A DNA stretch of 64,000 nt from Clostridia bacterium (GCA_017620615.1 JAGAUW010000006.1:62001-126000), one strand, 5' to 3'. Counted from the stretch's first letter, positions 44,067 through 52,347 are shown. Notes: generated from the sequence alone by a model not told the origin. Numbers and translations: made by a program.

Positions 44067-44255
44067 TAACGTAGGGAAGCTTTGTTTTCCTTTTTGTGAT
44101 TTCATTTTTATGGATAGTTATATAATTTTTCGACAGAGTTTTGTGCAGTATAACTATTTTACATATATTAAAAAATAATGTGGCGGTTATCAGGCTCACG
44201 ATGATTGCGGAAACATTTAAAACTTTAGTGAGCCGGAAAGGTTAATGATTTTTAT
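44067..44255 (+). promoter_or_regulatory. Long leader of the ABC permease operon with a closing stem and a four-codon ORF
   Basis: About 190 nt without a gene. GGCTCAC (44193-44199) pairs with GTGAGCC (44228-44234), and the ribosome site GGAAAGG follows directly. A four-codon ORF (ATG 44245, MIFI) ends in TGA overlapping the permease ATG. Further upstream a small GGAA/TTCC hairpin precedes TTTTT. I recognise no riboswitch class. Confidence 0.45.
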
Positions 44256-45200
44256 ATGAAGACTTCGGTTAAACAAGAATTGACACTTAACAGAAAAAAG
44301 TCAATATGGGTTAGGATGGCTTCCCAGTGGCAGCTTTATGTTTTCTTGCTTCCTGCAATAGCTTTTATGGCAATATTCAATTACGGCCCCATGTATGGTA
44401 TTATATTGGCATTTAAAGAATACTTGCCATCACTTGGTATTATGGGTTCTCCTTGGGTGGGTTTTGACCATTTTGAAAGATTTTTCAATCTTCCTAAGTT
44501 CTGGACATATATATGGAACACAATAAAGGTTTCAGCGATTACCACCACTTTATCTTTTCCATTTCCTATTATCCTTGCTATTATGTTGCATCACGTGAAT
44601 TGCAAGTGGTACAAAAAGCTGGTTCAGAACTTTACATATTTGCCATATATGCTTTCGATTGTTGTTGTTATTAATATTGCACGAGTTTTCTGTTCACCTA
44701 CAGGTGGTGTGTTCAATATTGTAGGCGGTTGGTTCGGTATGGACCCTGTCAACTTCTTTGGTGAAGATAAATATGTTTTCTGGATTTATTGGCTCACAGA
44801 GTTGTGGCAAACTCTTGGTTATTCTGCAGTTATTTATTTGGCAGCCCTTTCAGGTGTTGACCAGGAACAGCTTGAAGCAGCAAAAATTGACGGTGCAAAC
44901 CAACTCAGAATTATCTGGAGTATTGAAATTCCTGCTATTGCTGATACTATTATCATTCTTTTGATTTTGGCGTTTGGTAGAATTTTCTCTGTTGGTGCTG
45001 ATAAGATGCTTCTTATCCAGAACAGTGCAAACCTTGGTGCCTCGGAAGTTCTTTCAACTTATGTATATAAGGTAGGTCTTTTGGATGCTCAGTTTGGTTT
45101 CTCTACTGCTGTTAACTTGTTTAATACCATGATAAATATTATTTGCTTGCTGACGGTTAACTGGATATCAGGCAAAGTCAGTGAAACATCATTGTTCTAA
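44256..45200 (+). CDS. ABC sugar permease, LplB/UgpA type
   Basis: 314-residue inner-membrane permease with six hydrophobic segments. The binding-protein-dependent transport signature EQLEAAKIDGANQLRIIWSIEIP is the EAA loop that contacts the ATPase. The N-terminal YVFLLPAIAFMAIFNYGPMYG is typical of the LplB subfamily, which usually serves complex polysaccharide-derived oligosaccharides. The start ATG is 14 nt from GGAAAGG and overlaps a tiny upstream ORF. It is paired with the next permease, but no binding protein or ATPase gene is adjacent. Confidence 0.9.
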   Translation: MKTSVKQELTLNRKKSIWVRMASQWQLYVFLLPAIAFMAIFNYGPMYGIILAFKEYLPSLGIMGSPWVGFDHFERFFNLPKFWTYIWNTIKVSAITTTLSFPFPIILAIMLHHVNCKWYKKLVQNFTYLPYMLSIVVVINIARVFCSPTGGVFNIVGGWFGMDPVNFFGEDKYVFWIYWLTELWQTLGYSAVIYLAALSGVDQEQLEAAKIDGANQLRIIWSIEIPAIADTIIILLILAFGRIFSVGADKMLLIQNSANLGASEVLSTYVYKVGLLDAQFGFSTAVNLFNTMINIICLLTVNWISGKVSETSLF

Positions 45201-45215
45201 GGAGGGGATTTAGTT

Positions 45216-46106
45216 ATGAAAATGAAAAGCAGATTTGACAGAAACTTTGATATTATAAACTATACCCTTTTGGGAATATTGCTCTTTATAGTTATGTATC
45301 CACTGTATTTCGTAATTATCGCATCTATCAGTGACCCTAACTATGTAAATGCCGGTAAAACACTTTTGTGGCCCAGAGGTCTTACTTTTGAGGGTTATGC
45401 GAAAATTCTCGAGTACAAAGAAATTATGATAGGCTACAAAAACTCTATTATTTATACATTTGTGGGCACAATCATTAACCTTGTTGTTCTTATTCCAGCG
45501 TCCTTTGCTCTTTCAAGAAAGGAACTGGTAGGAAGAAGATTCTTTTCTTTAGCTTGTCTCTTTGCTATGTATTTCAGTGGCGGTGTTGTTCCCCTTTACT
45601 TGCTTATCAAAAATATGGGGATGTTTGATACTATCTGGGCTCTTGTTCTCCCTGGTGCATTCAGTATCAACAATATGATTATTTGCCGGAGCTTCTTTGT
45701 GGGCAACGTATCTGAAGAACTTTATGAGTCTGTAAAAATAGATGGTGGCGGTTATATGAGATTTTTCTTCTCTGTAGTGCTTCCGTTGTCAAAGGCAATA
45801 ATCGCTGTTATGACTCTTTATCATGCTCTCGGTCACTGGAATGGTTACCTAAGCGTTCTTTATTATATGCGTGACCCAAATAAGTACAATCTTCAGTTGG
45901 TTCTTAAAAATCTTACGGAAAGTATAAGCACAAAGACCCTCGCAACAGAAGGTATGAGTGCAGAATATCTTGCAAGCATGCAGAAACTCAATGAAATGGT
46001 TAAGTTTTCAACTATTCTCATTGCTGCACTTCCAATGATAATTCTCTATCCGTTTGTACAGAAATATTTCGTAACAGGTGTTATGATTGGTTCTGTAAAG
46101 GGTTAA
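45216..46106 (+). CDS. ABC sugar permease, YtcP/CarP type
   Basis: Second permease of the pair, 296 residues with six hydrophobic segments. The EAA loop is EELYESVKIDGGGYMRFFFSVVLP. YtcP-type permeases normally occur as LplB-YtcP-lipoprotein operons, with a shared MsmX-like ATPase encoded elsewhere. Here the binding protein is missing, and the operon ends at a terminator 45 nt downstream. The ATG has AAGGAGGGG upstream. Substrate is unknown; an oligosaccharide is the family's usual cargo. Confidence 0.9.
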   Translation: MKMKSRFDRNFDIINYTLLGILLFIVMYPLYFVIIASISDPNYVNAGKTLLWPRGLTFEGYAKILEYKEIMIGYKNSIIYTFVGTIINLVVLIPASFALSRKELVGRRFFSLACLFAMYFSGGVVPLYLLIKNMGMFDTIWALVLPGAFSINNMIICRSFFVGNVSEELYESVKIDGGGYMRFFFSVVLPLSKAIIAVMTLYHALGHWNGYLSVLYYMRDPNKYNLQLVLKNLTESISTKTLATEGMSAEYLASMQKLNEMVKFSTILIAALPMIILYPFVQKYFVTGVMIGSVKG

Positions 46107-46150
46107 TTTTCGATTAACATTTTGGGTGCAAATGAAATTTGTTTTATCAA

Positions 46151-46184
46151 AAGATCGAAGCGTACAGGCTTCGGTCTTTTTTTA
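46151..46184 (+). terminator. Terminator of the ABC permease operon
   Basis: AAGATCGAAGC and GCTTCGGTCTT form an 11-bp stem (one G-U) with a 6-nt loop (46151-46178), followed by a T-run. Confidence 0.88.
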
Positions 46185-46277
46185 TGCAATAAGAAAAGTT
46201 TGTTGTATCGATGAACGACGGGTATGCGTAACCAAAAAAACATGACTGAATATACTGTAAAAAAGGCGGTGATAAAA

Positions 46278-46448
46278 ATGTTAAGGAAAAAGAGGTGTTG
46301 CAGAAGCCATTCAAACACATGGGCGATTTTTCTTATATCCATAGGTATCGGACTGTTTCTTGCGTATGCAATACCCAGATATCTTCTGATAACATTATTG
46401 GGTCTGTGCCTGATTTCAACCGGGATTTGCTGCTTGGTAAAAAAATAA
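46278..46448 (+). CDS. Small double-Cys membrane protein upstream of spoVM
   Basis: 56 residues from ATG 46278, which has AAAGGCGGTG upstream. It starts with a basic segment and a Cys pair (LRKKRCCRSH). Two hydrophobic helices separated by a Pro-Arg turn (AYAIPRYLL) follow, and it ends with a second Cys pair before a short basic tail (GICCLVKK). I recognise no named family, although similar small proteins occur in Clostridia. spoVM follows after 17 nt, so the two are probably cotranscribed and this protein may also act in sporulation. Confidence 0.65.
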   Translation: MLRKKRCCRSHSNTWAIFLISIGIGLFLAYAIPRYLLITLLGLCLISTGICCLVKK

Positions 46449-46465
46449 AAGAAAGGAGAATAAAG

Positions 46466-46549
46466 ATGAAAGTTGTAGTAGTCAAAGCACCAAAATTTTT
46501 GCGAGGGATACTTAAAAGTATATTTAAAATCAAAAGCACAGAGGATTAG
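46466..46549 (+). CDS. spoVM: SpoVM, stage V sporulation peptide
   Basis: 27-residue amphipathic peptide (MKVVVVKAPKFLRGILKSIF, then KIKSTED). It aligns with B. subtilis SpoVM, whose N-terminus is MKFYTIKLPKFLGGIV: the Pro at position 9, the KFL motif and the Gly-Ile are conserved. In B. subtilis this peptide recognises the convex forespore membrane and anchors the coat ATPase SpoIVA. GAAAGGAG precedes the ATG. The convergent rpmB gene next door matches the B. subtilis spoVM/rpmB arrangement, which strongly supports the call. It is too short for usual gene finders. Confidence 0.88.
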   Translation: MKVVVVKAPKFLRGILKSIFKIKSTED

Positions 46550-46568
46550 TGTTTACATAAATAAAAAA

Positions 46569-46608
46569 AGACCATAGAGGCATTTGCTTCTATGGTCTCT
46601 GGTTTTTT
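46569..46608. terminator. Bidirectional terminator between spoVM and rpmB
   Basis: AGACCATAGA and TCTATGGTCT with an inner G-C stem form a long hairpin (46569-46598). It has an A-tract before it and TTTTTT after it. Confidence 0.88.
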
Positions 46609-46620
46609 AGGATCTTTAAA

Positions 46621-46809
46621 TTATACAGCGCGCTGTACTTTACCTGATCTCAAACATCTTGAACAAGCGTAAACTCTTTTGGGTGTGCCGTCAACAACTG
46701 CTCTGACCCTTCTGATGTTTGGCTTCCATGTTCTGTTGGAACGACGGTGTGAGTGAGAAACCTTAATTCCAAACTTCAATTCTTTTCCGCAAACTTCACA
46801 TTTTGCCAT
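46621..46809 (-). CDS. rpmB: Ribosomal protein L28
   Basis: 62-residue large-subunit protein. The start is the minus-strand ATG at 46809, preceded by GGAGGTG. It has two CxxC pairs (CEVCGKEL and CSRCLRSGK), so this is the zinc-binding form. SHSHRRSNRTWKPNIRRVR is the typical L28 core. It is convergent with spoVM and transcribed from its own promoter. Confidence 0.97.
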   Translation of the reverse strand: MAKCEVCGKELKFGIKVSHSHRRSNRTWKPNIRRVRAVVDGTPKRVYACSRCLRSGKVQRAV

Positions 46810-46854
46810 TATATATACACCTCCAATTAAAATCATAATCAATCAACTTAAAGT

Positions 46855-46883
46855 ATTATAACAGAATATTTTTACTTTTGCAA
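46855..46883 (-). promoter_or_regulatory. Promoter of rpmB
   Basis: Minus strand TTGCAA, 17-nt spacer, TATAAT, about 45 nt upstream of the start codon. Confidence 0.8.
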
Positions 46884-47057
46884 GGGTTTTTGAAAAAAAA
46901 TTAGAAAAAAAGTATAATATTATAACGGAAGGTCTGTTTAAATGATAAATATGTTATAAATGTGTAAAAAAAATATATTATTGTGTAAATCTTTTTTTTG
47001 TATTTTGTTATATACTATATTCAATATTATATTATTGAAATATCAGGAGGATTTATT

Positions 47058-47780
47058 ATGAGAGTAATTGTATGTGAAAACTATGATGAAGTTTCAAAAA
47101 AGGCTGCTCAGATAGTTGCAAGCGAAGTAGTTCTTAACCCCAAAGCTGTTTTGGGTCTCGCTACTGGTTCTACACCTGTAGGTATGTATAAAATTCTTGC
47201 AGAAATGAACAAAAACGGCGAAATAGATTTCAGCAGTATTAAGTCATTCAATCTTGATGAATATTATCCTATGTCTGCAGATAACGACCAGAGCTATCGT
47301 TATTTTATGAATGAAAATCTGTTTAATCATATAAATATTGATATAAAAAACACACACGTGCTTGATGGTCTTGCAGAAGATCCCGAAAAAGAATGTGCTG
47401 ATTATGACAAAATGATTGAGGAAGCAGGCGGTATTGACATTCAGGTACTTGGTATCGGTCAGAATGGACACATTGCTTTCAATGAGCCTGATTCTTTCCT
47501 TTATGCAAATACTCATATCACTGATTTGACAGAGAGTACAATCAATGCTAATTCCAGATTTTTTGAAAAAATTGAGGATGTCCCCACTAAGGCGCTTACT
47601 ATGGGCATTGCATCAATCCTGAAAGCAAGAAGAATAATTATTCTTGCTACAGGAGCAAGTAAAAAGGCAATAACTAAGGAACTTATAGAAGGCGAAATTT
47701 CGACAAATAACCCTGCGTCTATGCTCAAGGTCCATAAGGATGTAATTCTTATCTGCGACAAAGAAGCATACGGCGAGTAA
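47058..47780 (+). CDS. nagB: Glucosamine-6-phosphate deaminase
   Basis: Converts glucosamine-6-phosphate to fructose-6-phosphate and ammonia. The start is ATG 47058 with CAGGAGG upstream, giving 240 residues. Motifs are GLATGSTPVGMY for phosphate binding, NLDEYYPM with the catalytic Asp, and GIGQNGHIAFNEP with the catalytic His. It is followed by a ROK-type kinase, a natural partner in amino-sugar use. No nagA is in the window. The 215-nt upstream gap is very AT-rich and I cannot pick a single promoter with confidence. Confidence 0.96.
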   Translation: MRVIVCENYDEVSKKAAQIVASEVVLNPKAVLGLATGSTPVGMYKILAEMNKNGEIDFSSIKSFNLDEYYPMSADNDQSYRYFMNENLFNHINIDIKNTHVLDGLAEDPEKECADYDKMIEEAGGIDIQVLGIGQNGHIAFNEPDSFLYANTHITDLTESTINANSRFFEKIEDVPTKALTMGIASILKARRIIILATGASKKAITKELIEGEISTNNPASMLKVHKDVILICDKEAYGE

Positions 47781-47807
47781 ATAAACAAATACAAAGGAGA
47801 AAAGACT

Positions 47808-49175
47808 ATGATAGCAAAACTCGAACCTGAATTTATGCCAATGGCAAAAGTTATAAATGATTATAAGGCGGCTGTTTCAAAATGCGATTCACAAAAAATT
47901 GTGATTGCGGTTGAAAGAAACGGCGGACTTATTGCGACTTATTCCCTTGATGCATATAAAGAGGGAACTGGTCACGATGAGGAAAACTATGAAATTGCTG
48001 AAAGAATTATAAAAACACTTCTTTGGGCAAAGGGCGGCTTCAAAGTATATGTTGCCGGTTCAAAATATGTCTATGACCGAATTGCTGCAGATTATGCTAT
48101 TAGCGGCGCGAGGGAATTTGATTTTAATTTCATGACTCGTGTGTACGAAAAGCCATTTGAAGTGGTATACATCGAAAATGCAGCAGACGCACCGAAAGAA
48201 AATGATGTTTCATCACCTGTAGGTCGTCATCTTGATGGTTGTCGCATAGGTTTTGATGCAGGCGGCAGTGACAGAAAGGTTTCTGCTGTTGTTGACGGCA
48301 AAACTGTATATTCAGAGGAAGTTGTGTGGTTCCCAAAACTTCAGAGTGACCCCATGTATCATTATGATGGCATTTTAAGCGCTATGAAAACAGCGGCTTC
48401 TCATATGCCGAGGGTTGATGCTATCGGTGTCTCTTCTGCGGGTGTCTATATTGACAATCAGATAAAGGTTGCTTCTCTTTTTATCAAGGTTTCTGATGAA
48501 GATTTTGAAAAGCACGTGAAAAACATGTATCTTGATGTTGCAAAAGAAATCGGTGATGTGCCGGTTGAAGTTGCGAACGATGGTGATGTTACTGCTCTTG
48601 CGGGGGCTATGAGCCTTGAAGACAACAATGTTCTGGGTGTTGCTATGGGAACATCCGAGGCAGCAGGTTATGTCGATAAAGACGGAAACATCACCGGCTG
48701 GCTCAATGAACTTGCTTTTGTTCCTGTTGATTTCAATAAGGGTGCTATGGTTGACGAATGGAGTGGCGATTATGGTTGCGGAGTTAAATATTTCTCCCAG
48801 GATGCAGTTATAAAGCTGGCTCCGAAAGCCGGAATTGAGCTTGATGAAGGTCTTTCACCGGCAGAAAAGCTTAAGGTTGTTCAGGGACTCATGGAAGCAG
48901 ATGACCCTCGTGCCGCTGATATTTATGATACAATAGGTACGTATTTCGGGTATTCAATCGCTTACTATTCAATGTTCTATGACATTAAACACGTGCTCAT
49001 TATGGGCAGAGTTACAAGCGGAAAGGGTGGAACAATCCTTCTCGCAAAGGCAAACGAGGTAATCAAGACTGAGTTCCCTGAACTCTTTGAAAAAGTTCAG
49101 CTTCACATTCCTGATGAAAAGGCAAGAAGAGTTGGCCAATCTGTTGCGGCTGCAAGTCTTCCCAAAATCCGTTAA
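47808..49175 (+). CDS. ROK-like sugar kinase with N-terminal extension
   Basis: 455 residues. The first about 145 residues form a separate alpha/beta region that I do not recognise. The rest is an ASKHA kinase fold with the ATP/phosphate loop IGFDAGGSDRKVSAVVDG, VANDGDVTALAGAM and GVAMGTSEAAGYVDKDG. These resemble ROK glucokinases and N-acetylglucosamine kinases. It lies 27 nt after nagB and shares a terminator with it, so an amino-sugar substrate is plausible. The extension makes it longer than the usual about 300-residue ROK kinase. Confidence 0.8.
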   Translation: MIAKLEPEFMPMAKVINDYKAAVSKCDSQKIVIAVERNGGLIATYSLDAYKEGTGHDEENYEIAERIIKTLLWAKGGFKVYVAGSKYVYDRIAADYAISGAREFDFNFMTRVYEKPFEVVYIENAADAPKENDVSSPVGRHLDGCRIGFDAGGSDRKVSAVVDGKTVYSEEVVWFPKLQSDPMYHYDGILSAMKTAASHMPRVDAIGVSSAGVYIDNQIKVASLFIKVSDEDFEKHVKNMYLDVAKEIGDVPVEVANDGDVTALAGAMSLEDNNVLGVAMGTSEAAGYVDKDGNITGWLNELAFVPVDFNKGAMVDEWSGDYGCGVKYFSQDAVIKLAPKAGIELDEGLSPAEKLKVVQGLMEADDPRAADIYDTIGTYFGYSIAYYSMFYDIKHVLIMGRVTSGKGGTILLAKANEVIKTEFPELFEKVQLHIPDEKARRVGQSVAAASLPKIR

Positions 49176-49183
49176 TTTATCCG

Positions 49184-49216
49184 GCGTCAAAACGAAAGTT
49201 TTGACGCTGTTTTTTT
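49184..49216 (+). terminator. Terminator of nagB-ROK
   Basis: The stem GCGTCAAAAC / GTTTTGACGC with a GAAA tetraloop (49184-49207), followed by seven T. Confidence 0.9.
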
Positions 49217-49222
49217 ACACAA

Positions 49223-49257
49223 AAAAGACAACTCACATCAAATGCAAGTTGTCTTTT
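49223..49257 (-). terminator. Terminator of tRNA-Leu(CAA)
   Basis: AAAAGACAACT and AGTTGTCTTTT form an 11-bp stem; on the minus strand it ends in a T-run, just past the tRNA 3' end. Confidence 0.8.
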
Positions 49258-49260
49258 AAA

Positions 49261-49347
49261 TGGTGCCGGTGATCGGGGTCGAACCGATACGGTATTGCTA
49301 CCACAGGATTTTGAGTCCAGCGCGTCTGCCAATTCCACCACACCGGC
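49261..49347 (-). tRNA. tRNA-Leu (anticodon CAA)
   Basis: Minus-strand 87-nt tRNA with a long variable arm, as expected for Leu. The acceptor GCCGGTG pairs with CACCGGC, then A73 and an encoded CCA. The anticodon loop CTCAAAA gives CAA. The anticodon stem CTGGA/TCCTG contains one U-U mismatch. Confidence 0.95.
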
Positions 49348-49365
49348 ATATGAAGCACAGATGTT

Positions 49366-49394
49366 ATTATAGCATATGAGAAATGGTTTTGCAA
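49366..49394 (-). promoter_or_regulatory. Promoter of tRNA-Leu(CAA)
   Basis: Minus strand TTGCAA, 17-nt spacer, TATAAT, ending about 20 nt upstream of the tRNA. Confidence 0.8.
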
Positions 49395-49516
49395 GGGTTT
49401 TTTGAAAAGATTTTCAAAATATTTTCATAGAAAGAGAGAATGGTTATTTGAAAAGGTTGGGGATTTAAAATTTATGTTTTGTGTCAATAATAATGGTTGG
49501 CATATATTGGGTTTTA

Positions 49517-49545
49517 TTGACAAAATCCAAACCTTGTGATAAAAT
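49517..49545 (+). promoter_or_regulatory. Promoter of the site-2 protease-scpAB operon
   Basis: TTGACA, 17-nt spacer, TAAAAT, about 57 nt before the protease start codon. The 120 nt between here and the tRNA-Leu promoter show no other signal. Confidence 0.75.
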
Positions 49546-49601
49546 ATTAGTGGTTAAGATTAGTTGTTTTTTCTTGTTTAATATAAAGGAGTTTTCTTGT
49601 T

Positions 49602-50291
49602 ATGATAAGCAGAATGCAAAATTGGTTTGGTAACGGATGGATAGGGATTGTTGAGCTTTTGATTACTGCACTTTGTGTTTTTTTGTCCCTTTCTGTGCAT
49701 GAATTTGCTCATGGATATGCAGCATACAAAATGGGTGATAATACCGCAAAGTATATGGGACGGCTTAATTTAAGTCCTCTCAGTCACCTTGACCCAATCG
49801 GTGCCCTTTGCCTTTTCCTGTTTGGATTTGGTTGGGCAAAGCCAGTACCTGTAAATCCAAGAAACTTCAAATCAGGTAAATTTAAGTCGGGTATGGTGTG
49901 GACATCGGTTGCAGGACCACTTGGCAATATTATATTGGCATTTTTTTCAATGCTGTTTCTTTCGGTCGTTGCAAAGTTTTATACAGGTGCAAGTGAACTG
50001 TGGGAAAAGGTGTTTTCACTTTTGATTGTTTTGCTTTCTACTCTTGTATATATGAACATAAACCTTGCAGTTTTCAATCTTATACCTGTGCCACCCCTTG
50101 ACGGCTCGAAAATTCTTAATGCGGTCTTACCATCAAGGTTGTATTTCAAAATTATGCAGTATGAACAGTATGGGTTTATTTTGCTTATCCTTTTGATAAA
50201 CACACCGTTCTTTTCAAGGCTGCTGAATTTTTTATCAAATCTTATACTAAACGGAATTCAGTTAATTATCGGTTTTTTACCCTTTCTCTAA
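49602..50291 (+). CDS. Site-2 protease family membrane metalloprotease (M50)
   Basis: 229-residue intramembrane zinc protease of the YwhC/Rip-like group. The zinc motif HEFAH (in SVHEFAHGYAAYKMGD) is within the second hydrophobic segment, and the third ligand is in NLIPVPPLDGSKIL. There is no PDZ domain, so this is the small form common in Clostridia. The ATG follows AAAGGAG. It is the first gene of a set leading to scpA and scpB, an association seen in many Firmicutes. Substrates are unknown. Confidence 0.92.
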   Translation: MISRMQNWFGNGWIGIVELLITALCVFLSLSVHEFAHGYAAYKMGDNTAKYMGRLNLSPLSHLDPIGALCLFLFGFGWAKPVPVNPRNFKSGKFKSGMVWTSVAGPLGNIILAFFSMLFLSVVAKFYTGASELWEKVFSLLIVLLSTLVYMNINLAVFNLIPVPPLDGSKILNAVLPSRLYFKIMQYEQYGFILLILLINTPFFSRLLNFLSNLILNGIQLIIGFLPFL

Positions 50292-50313
50292 AATAAACGA
50301 ACAGGAGCAAGAT

Positions 50314-51075
50314 ATGGAACAGCTTTCATTCAAGCTTGGTGCATTTGAGGGTCCTCTTGACCTTCTTTTGATGCTTATAAAAAAGAATAAAGTCAGCATT
50401 TATGATATTCCCATTGCCACTATACTTGACCAGTATCTTGAGGTTATGAAGTCCATGGAGGAAATGGACCTTGAGGTTTCCAGCGAGTTTTTGGTGCTTG
50501 CGGCAACGCTTCTTCAAATAAAATCAAAAATGCTGCTTCCCAAGGAAGATGATGGCGAGGAAGAGGAAGACCCAAGAACAGAGCTTGTCAGACGTCTTCT
50601 TGAATATCAGCAAATCAAAGACAGCATAGAGTTTTTCAGGGAACACGAAAACTCCGATGTTGGTACATATTTCAAATTGCCTGACGTGATTGAAAGACCA
50701 CCGGCAGAAATGAATTATTCAAAAATGACACTTGAAAACCTTATGGAAGCGTACAGAATTTCGTGTGTGAAGCTCGAAAGAAAGCTTCCGCCTCCAAAAC
50801 GGTCGTTTTCGGGAATTGTGGGACACGAAAAGGTGTCAATCAAGGACAAGGTAAGAAACATATGGAGTCGCATTGTGAATAAGGGAAAAATTATGTTTGG
50901 CGAGATATTTAAAGGCATCAAGTCAAAGCCCGAGGCGGTTGCATCATTCTTGGCACTTCTTGAGATGATAAAGCTTAATAAGATAATTGTTGAGGATACA
51001 GATAAAAAAGGCGAATATTCCGTTACAAAAATCACGGATGATGACAACTTTAACTTTGAAGATTTGGAGGAATGA
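50314..51075 (+). CDS. scpA: Segregation and condensation protein A (kleisin)
   Basis: Kleisin subunit that bridges SMC heads in the bacterial condensin. The 253-residue protein begins with FEGPLDLLLMLIKKNKVSIYD, the N-terminal SMC-neck binding helix. It has a central acidic stretch and ends with the winged-helix region FLALLEMIKLNKI. scpB follows after 28 nt. Typical length, nothing missing. Confidence 0.96.
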   Translation: MEQLSFKLGAFEGPLDLLLMLIKKNKVSIYDIPIATILDQYLEVMKSMEEMDLEVSSEFLVLAATLLQIKSKMLLPKEDDGEEEEDPRTELVRRLLEYQQIKDSIEFFREHENSDVGTYFKLPDVIERPPAEMNYSKMTLENLMEAYRISCVKLERKLPPPKRSFSGIVGHEKVSIKDKVRNIWSRIVNKGKIMFGEIFKGIKSKPEAVASFLALLEMIKLNKIIVEDTDKKGEYSVTKITDDDNFNFEDLEE

Positions 51076-51103
51076 TTGAAAAAATCGTTCCTGTGGGGGA
51101 AAT

Positions 51104-51736
51104 ATGGAACTTAAACAAGCAGAAGCAATAATCGAAAGCGTTCTTTTTGCTGCCGGCGAACCGGTGGATGTGGAAAAGCTTTCTGATATACTTGATATTG
51201 ATACAAAAAGCACAAGGGCTATTGTTACGGCCCTTGCGGATAAGTATGACAGAGAAATGAGAGGACTTCGCATAATCCGTCTTGAAGACTCATATCAGAT
51301 GTGCACAAGACGTGAATACAGTGATTACATATCAAAGTTGGTTGAGCCAAGACGAAGCCTCAGCCTTTCAAATGCTGCTATGGAGGTTTTGGCTATTGTG
51401 GCATACAAACAGCCGGTTACCCGTGCGGTTATTGAACAGATAAGAGGTGTGTCTTGCGATACTTTGGTCAACAAGCTTCTTGAAAAGAATTTCATTGAAG
51501 AGGTAGGAAGACTTGACACTCCGGGAAGACCCATGCTTTTTGGAACTACTGATGAATTCTTGCGTTGCTTTGGTATTGAGAGCGTTATGGAGCTTCCGGA
51601 ATTTGATGAAAGAAGTCAGGACCCTCTTACTCGTGATGAGGGTATTGATTTTTCGCAAAATGGTGAAACTGATGAAAGTGCCGCAGTAATAACTGAAGAA
51701 GGTCAGGAAAACAAACTCGCGGAAGAATTGGTTTAG
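51104..51736 (+). CDS. scpB: Segregation and condensation protein B
   Basis: Winged-helix partner of ScpA in the SMC complex, 210 residues. Typical motifs are AIIESVLFAAGEPV at the N-terminus and LSNAAMEVLAIVAYKQPVTR followed by IRGVSCDTLVNKLLEK. The acidic tail after about residue 175 varies between species. The ATG is preceded by GGGGGAAAT. Confidence 0.96.
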   Translation: MELKQAEAIIESVLFAAGEPVDVEKLSDILDIDTKSTRAIVTALADKYDREMRGLRIIRLEDSYQMCTRREYSDYISKLVEPRRSLSLSNAAMEVLAIVAYKQPVTRAVIEQIRGVSCDTLVNKLLEKNFIEEVGRLDTPGRPMLFGTTDEFLRCFGIESVMELPEFDERSQDPLTRDEGIDFSQNGETDESAAVITEEGQENKLAEELV

Positions 51737-51748
51737 TCGGTGATTAAA

Positions 51749-52345
51749 ATGATTTGGTTTTTGATTGCTTTATGTGTGATTTTTGCCATTGTATTTTTTC
51801 TGTTATTTCACAAACTTAGTATATTTGTGGAATACAGAAACAAAAAAATAAAGTTGATTTTTAAAACATCGCTTTTTCGGTATACCCTTGATGATGAAAG
51901 ACTTAAAAGATTTTCAAAAAAGGACAAAAATGCGGAAATAGCTGACGGGAAAAGCGAAGAAGAGAAATTTTTTGGGAAAGTGCAAAAAATAAAGGGAAAA
52001 TACACTGAGGCAAAGGAAATAATAGACGCTGTGCTTGATTGTGCAGGGGATAGGGTTGAATTTTCTGATATTTTTATAAGGTCAAAATTTGGCACGGGAG
52101 ATGCCGCCAGTACGGGTATATTGTATGGGGCAATTTGGACACTTATCGGGAACGTGTATGCTTTTTTGTGTAGATTTTTCAACATAAAATTTCCCGAGGT
52201 TGAGCTTGTTACAAATTTCAACGAAAAGGCCTTTGAAATTGAGGCAGAGGGAATAATAAAAATCCGTATTGTGCATATTATTACTGCAGCGATGTGCGGT
52301 TTTAAAGTATATTCAAAACATAAAAAACAAAAAGGAGCGATTTGA
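51749..52345 (+). CDS. DUF2953 protein (YtfI-like)
   Basis: 198 residues from ATG 51749, chosen because GGTGAT precedes it; GTG 51740 is an alternative start that adds three residues. One N-terminal membrane segment is followed by a charged middle. The DUF2953 signature is KFGTGDAASTGILYGAIW. B. subtilis ytfI, a gene of unknown function beside ytfJ, has the same domain and position. gerW/ytfJ follows with a 2-nt gap. Confidence 0.85.
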   Translation: MIWFLIALCVIFAIVFFLLFHKLSIFVEYRNKKIKLIFKTSLFRYTLDDERLKRFSKKDKNAEIADGKSEEEKFFGKVQKIKGKYTEAKEIIDAVLDCAGDRVEFSDIFIRSKFGTGDAASTGILYGAIWTLIGNVYAFLCRFFNIKFPEVELVTNFNEKAFEIEAEGIIKIRIVHIITAAMCGFKVYSKHKKQKGAI

Positions 52346-52347
52346 AA

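Noticed and set aside
46103..46342. A 79-codon minus-strand frame across the ABC terminator and the small membrane protein gene
   Set aside because: It spans a terminator hairpin and is antisense to a better-supported gene with a clear ribosome site.
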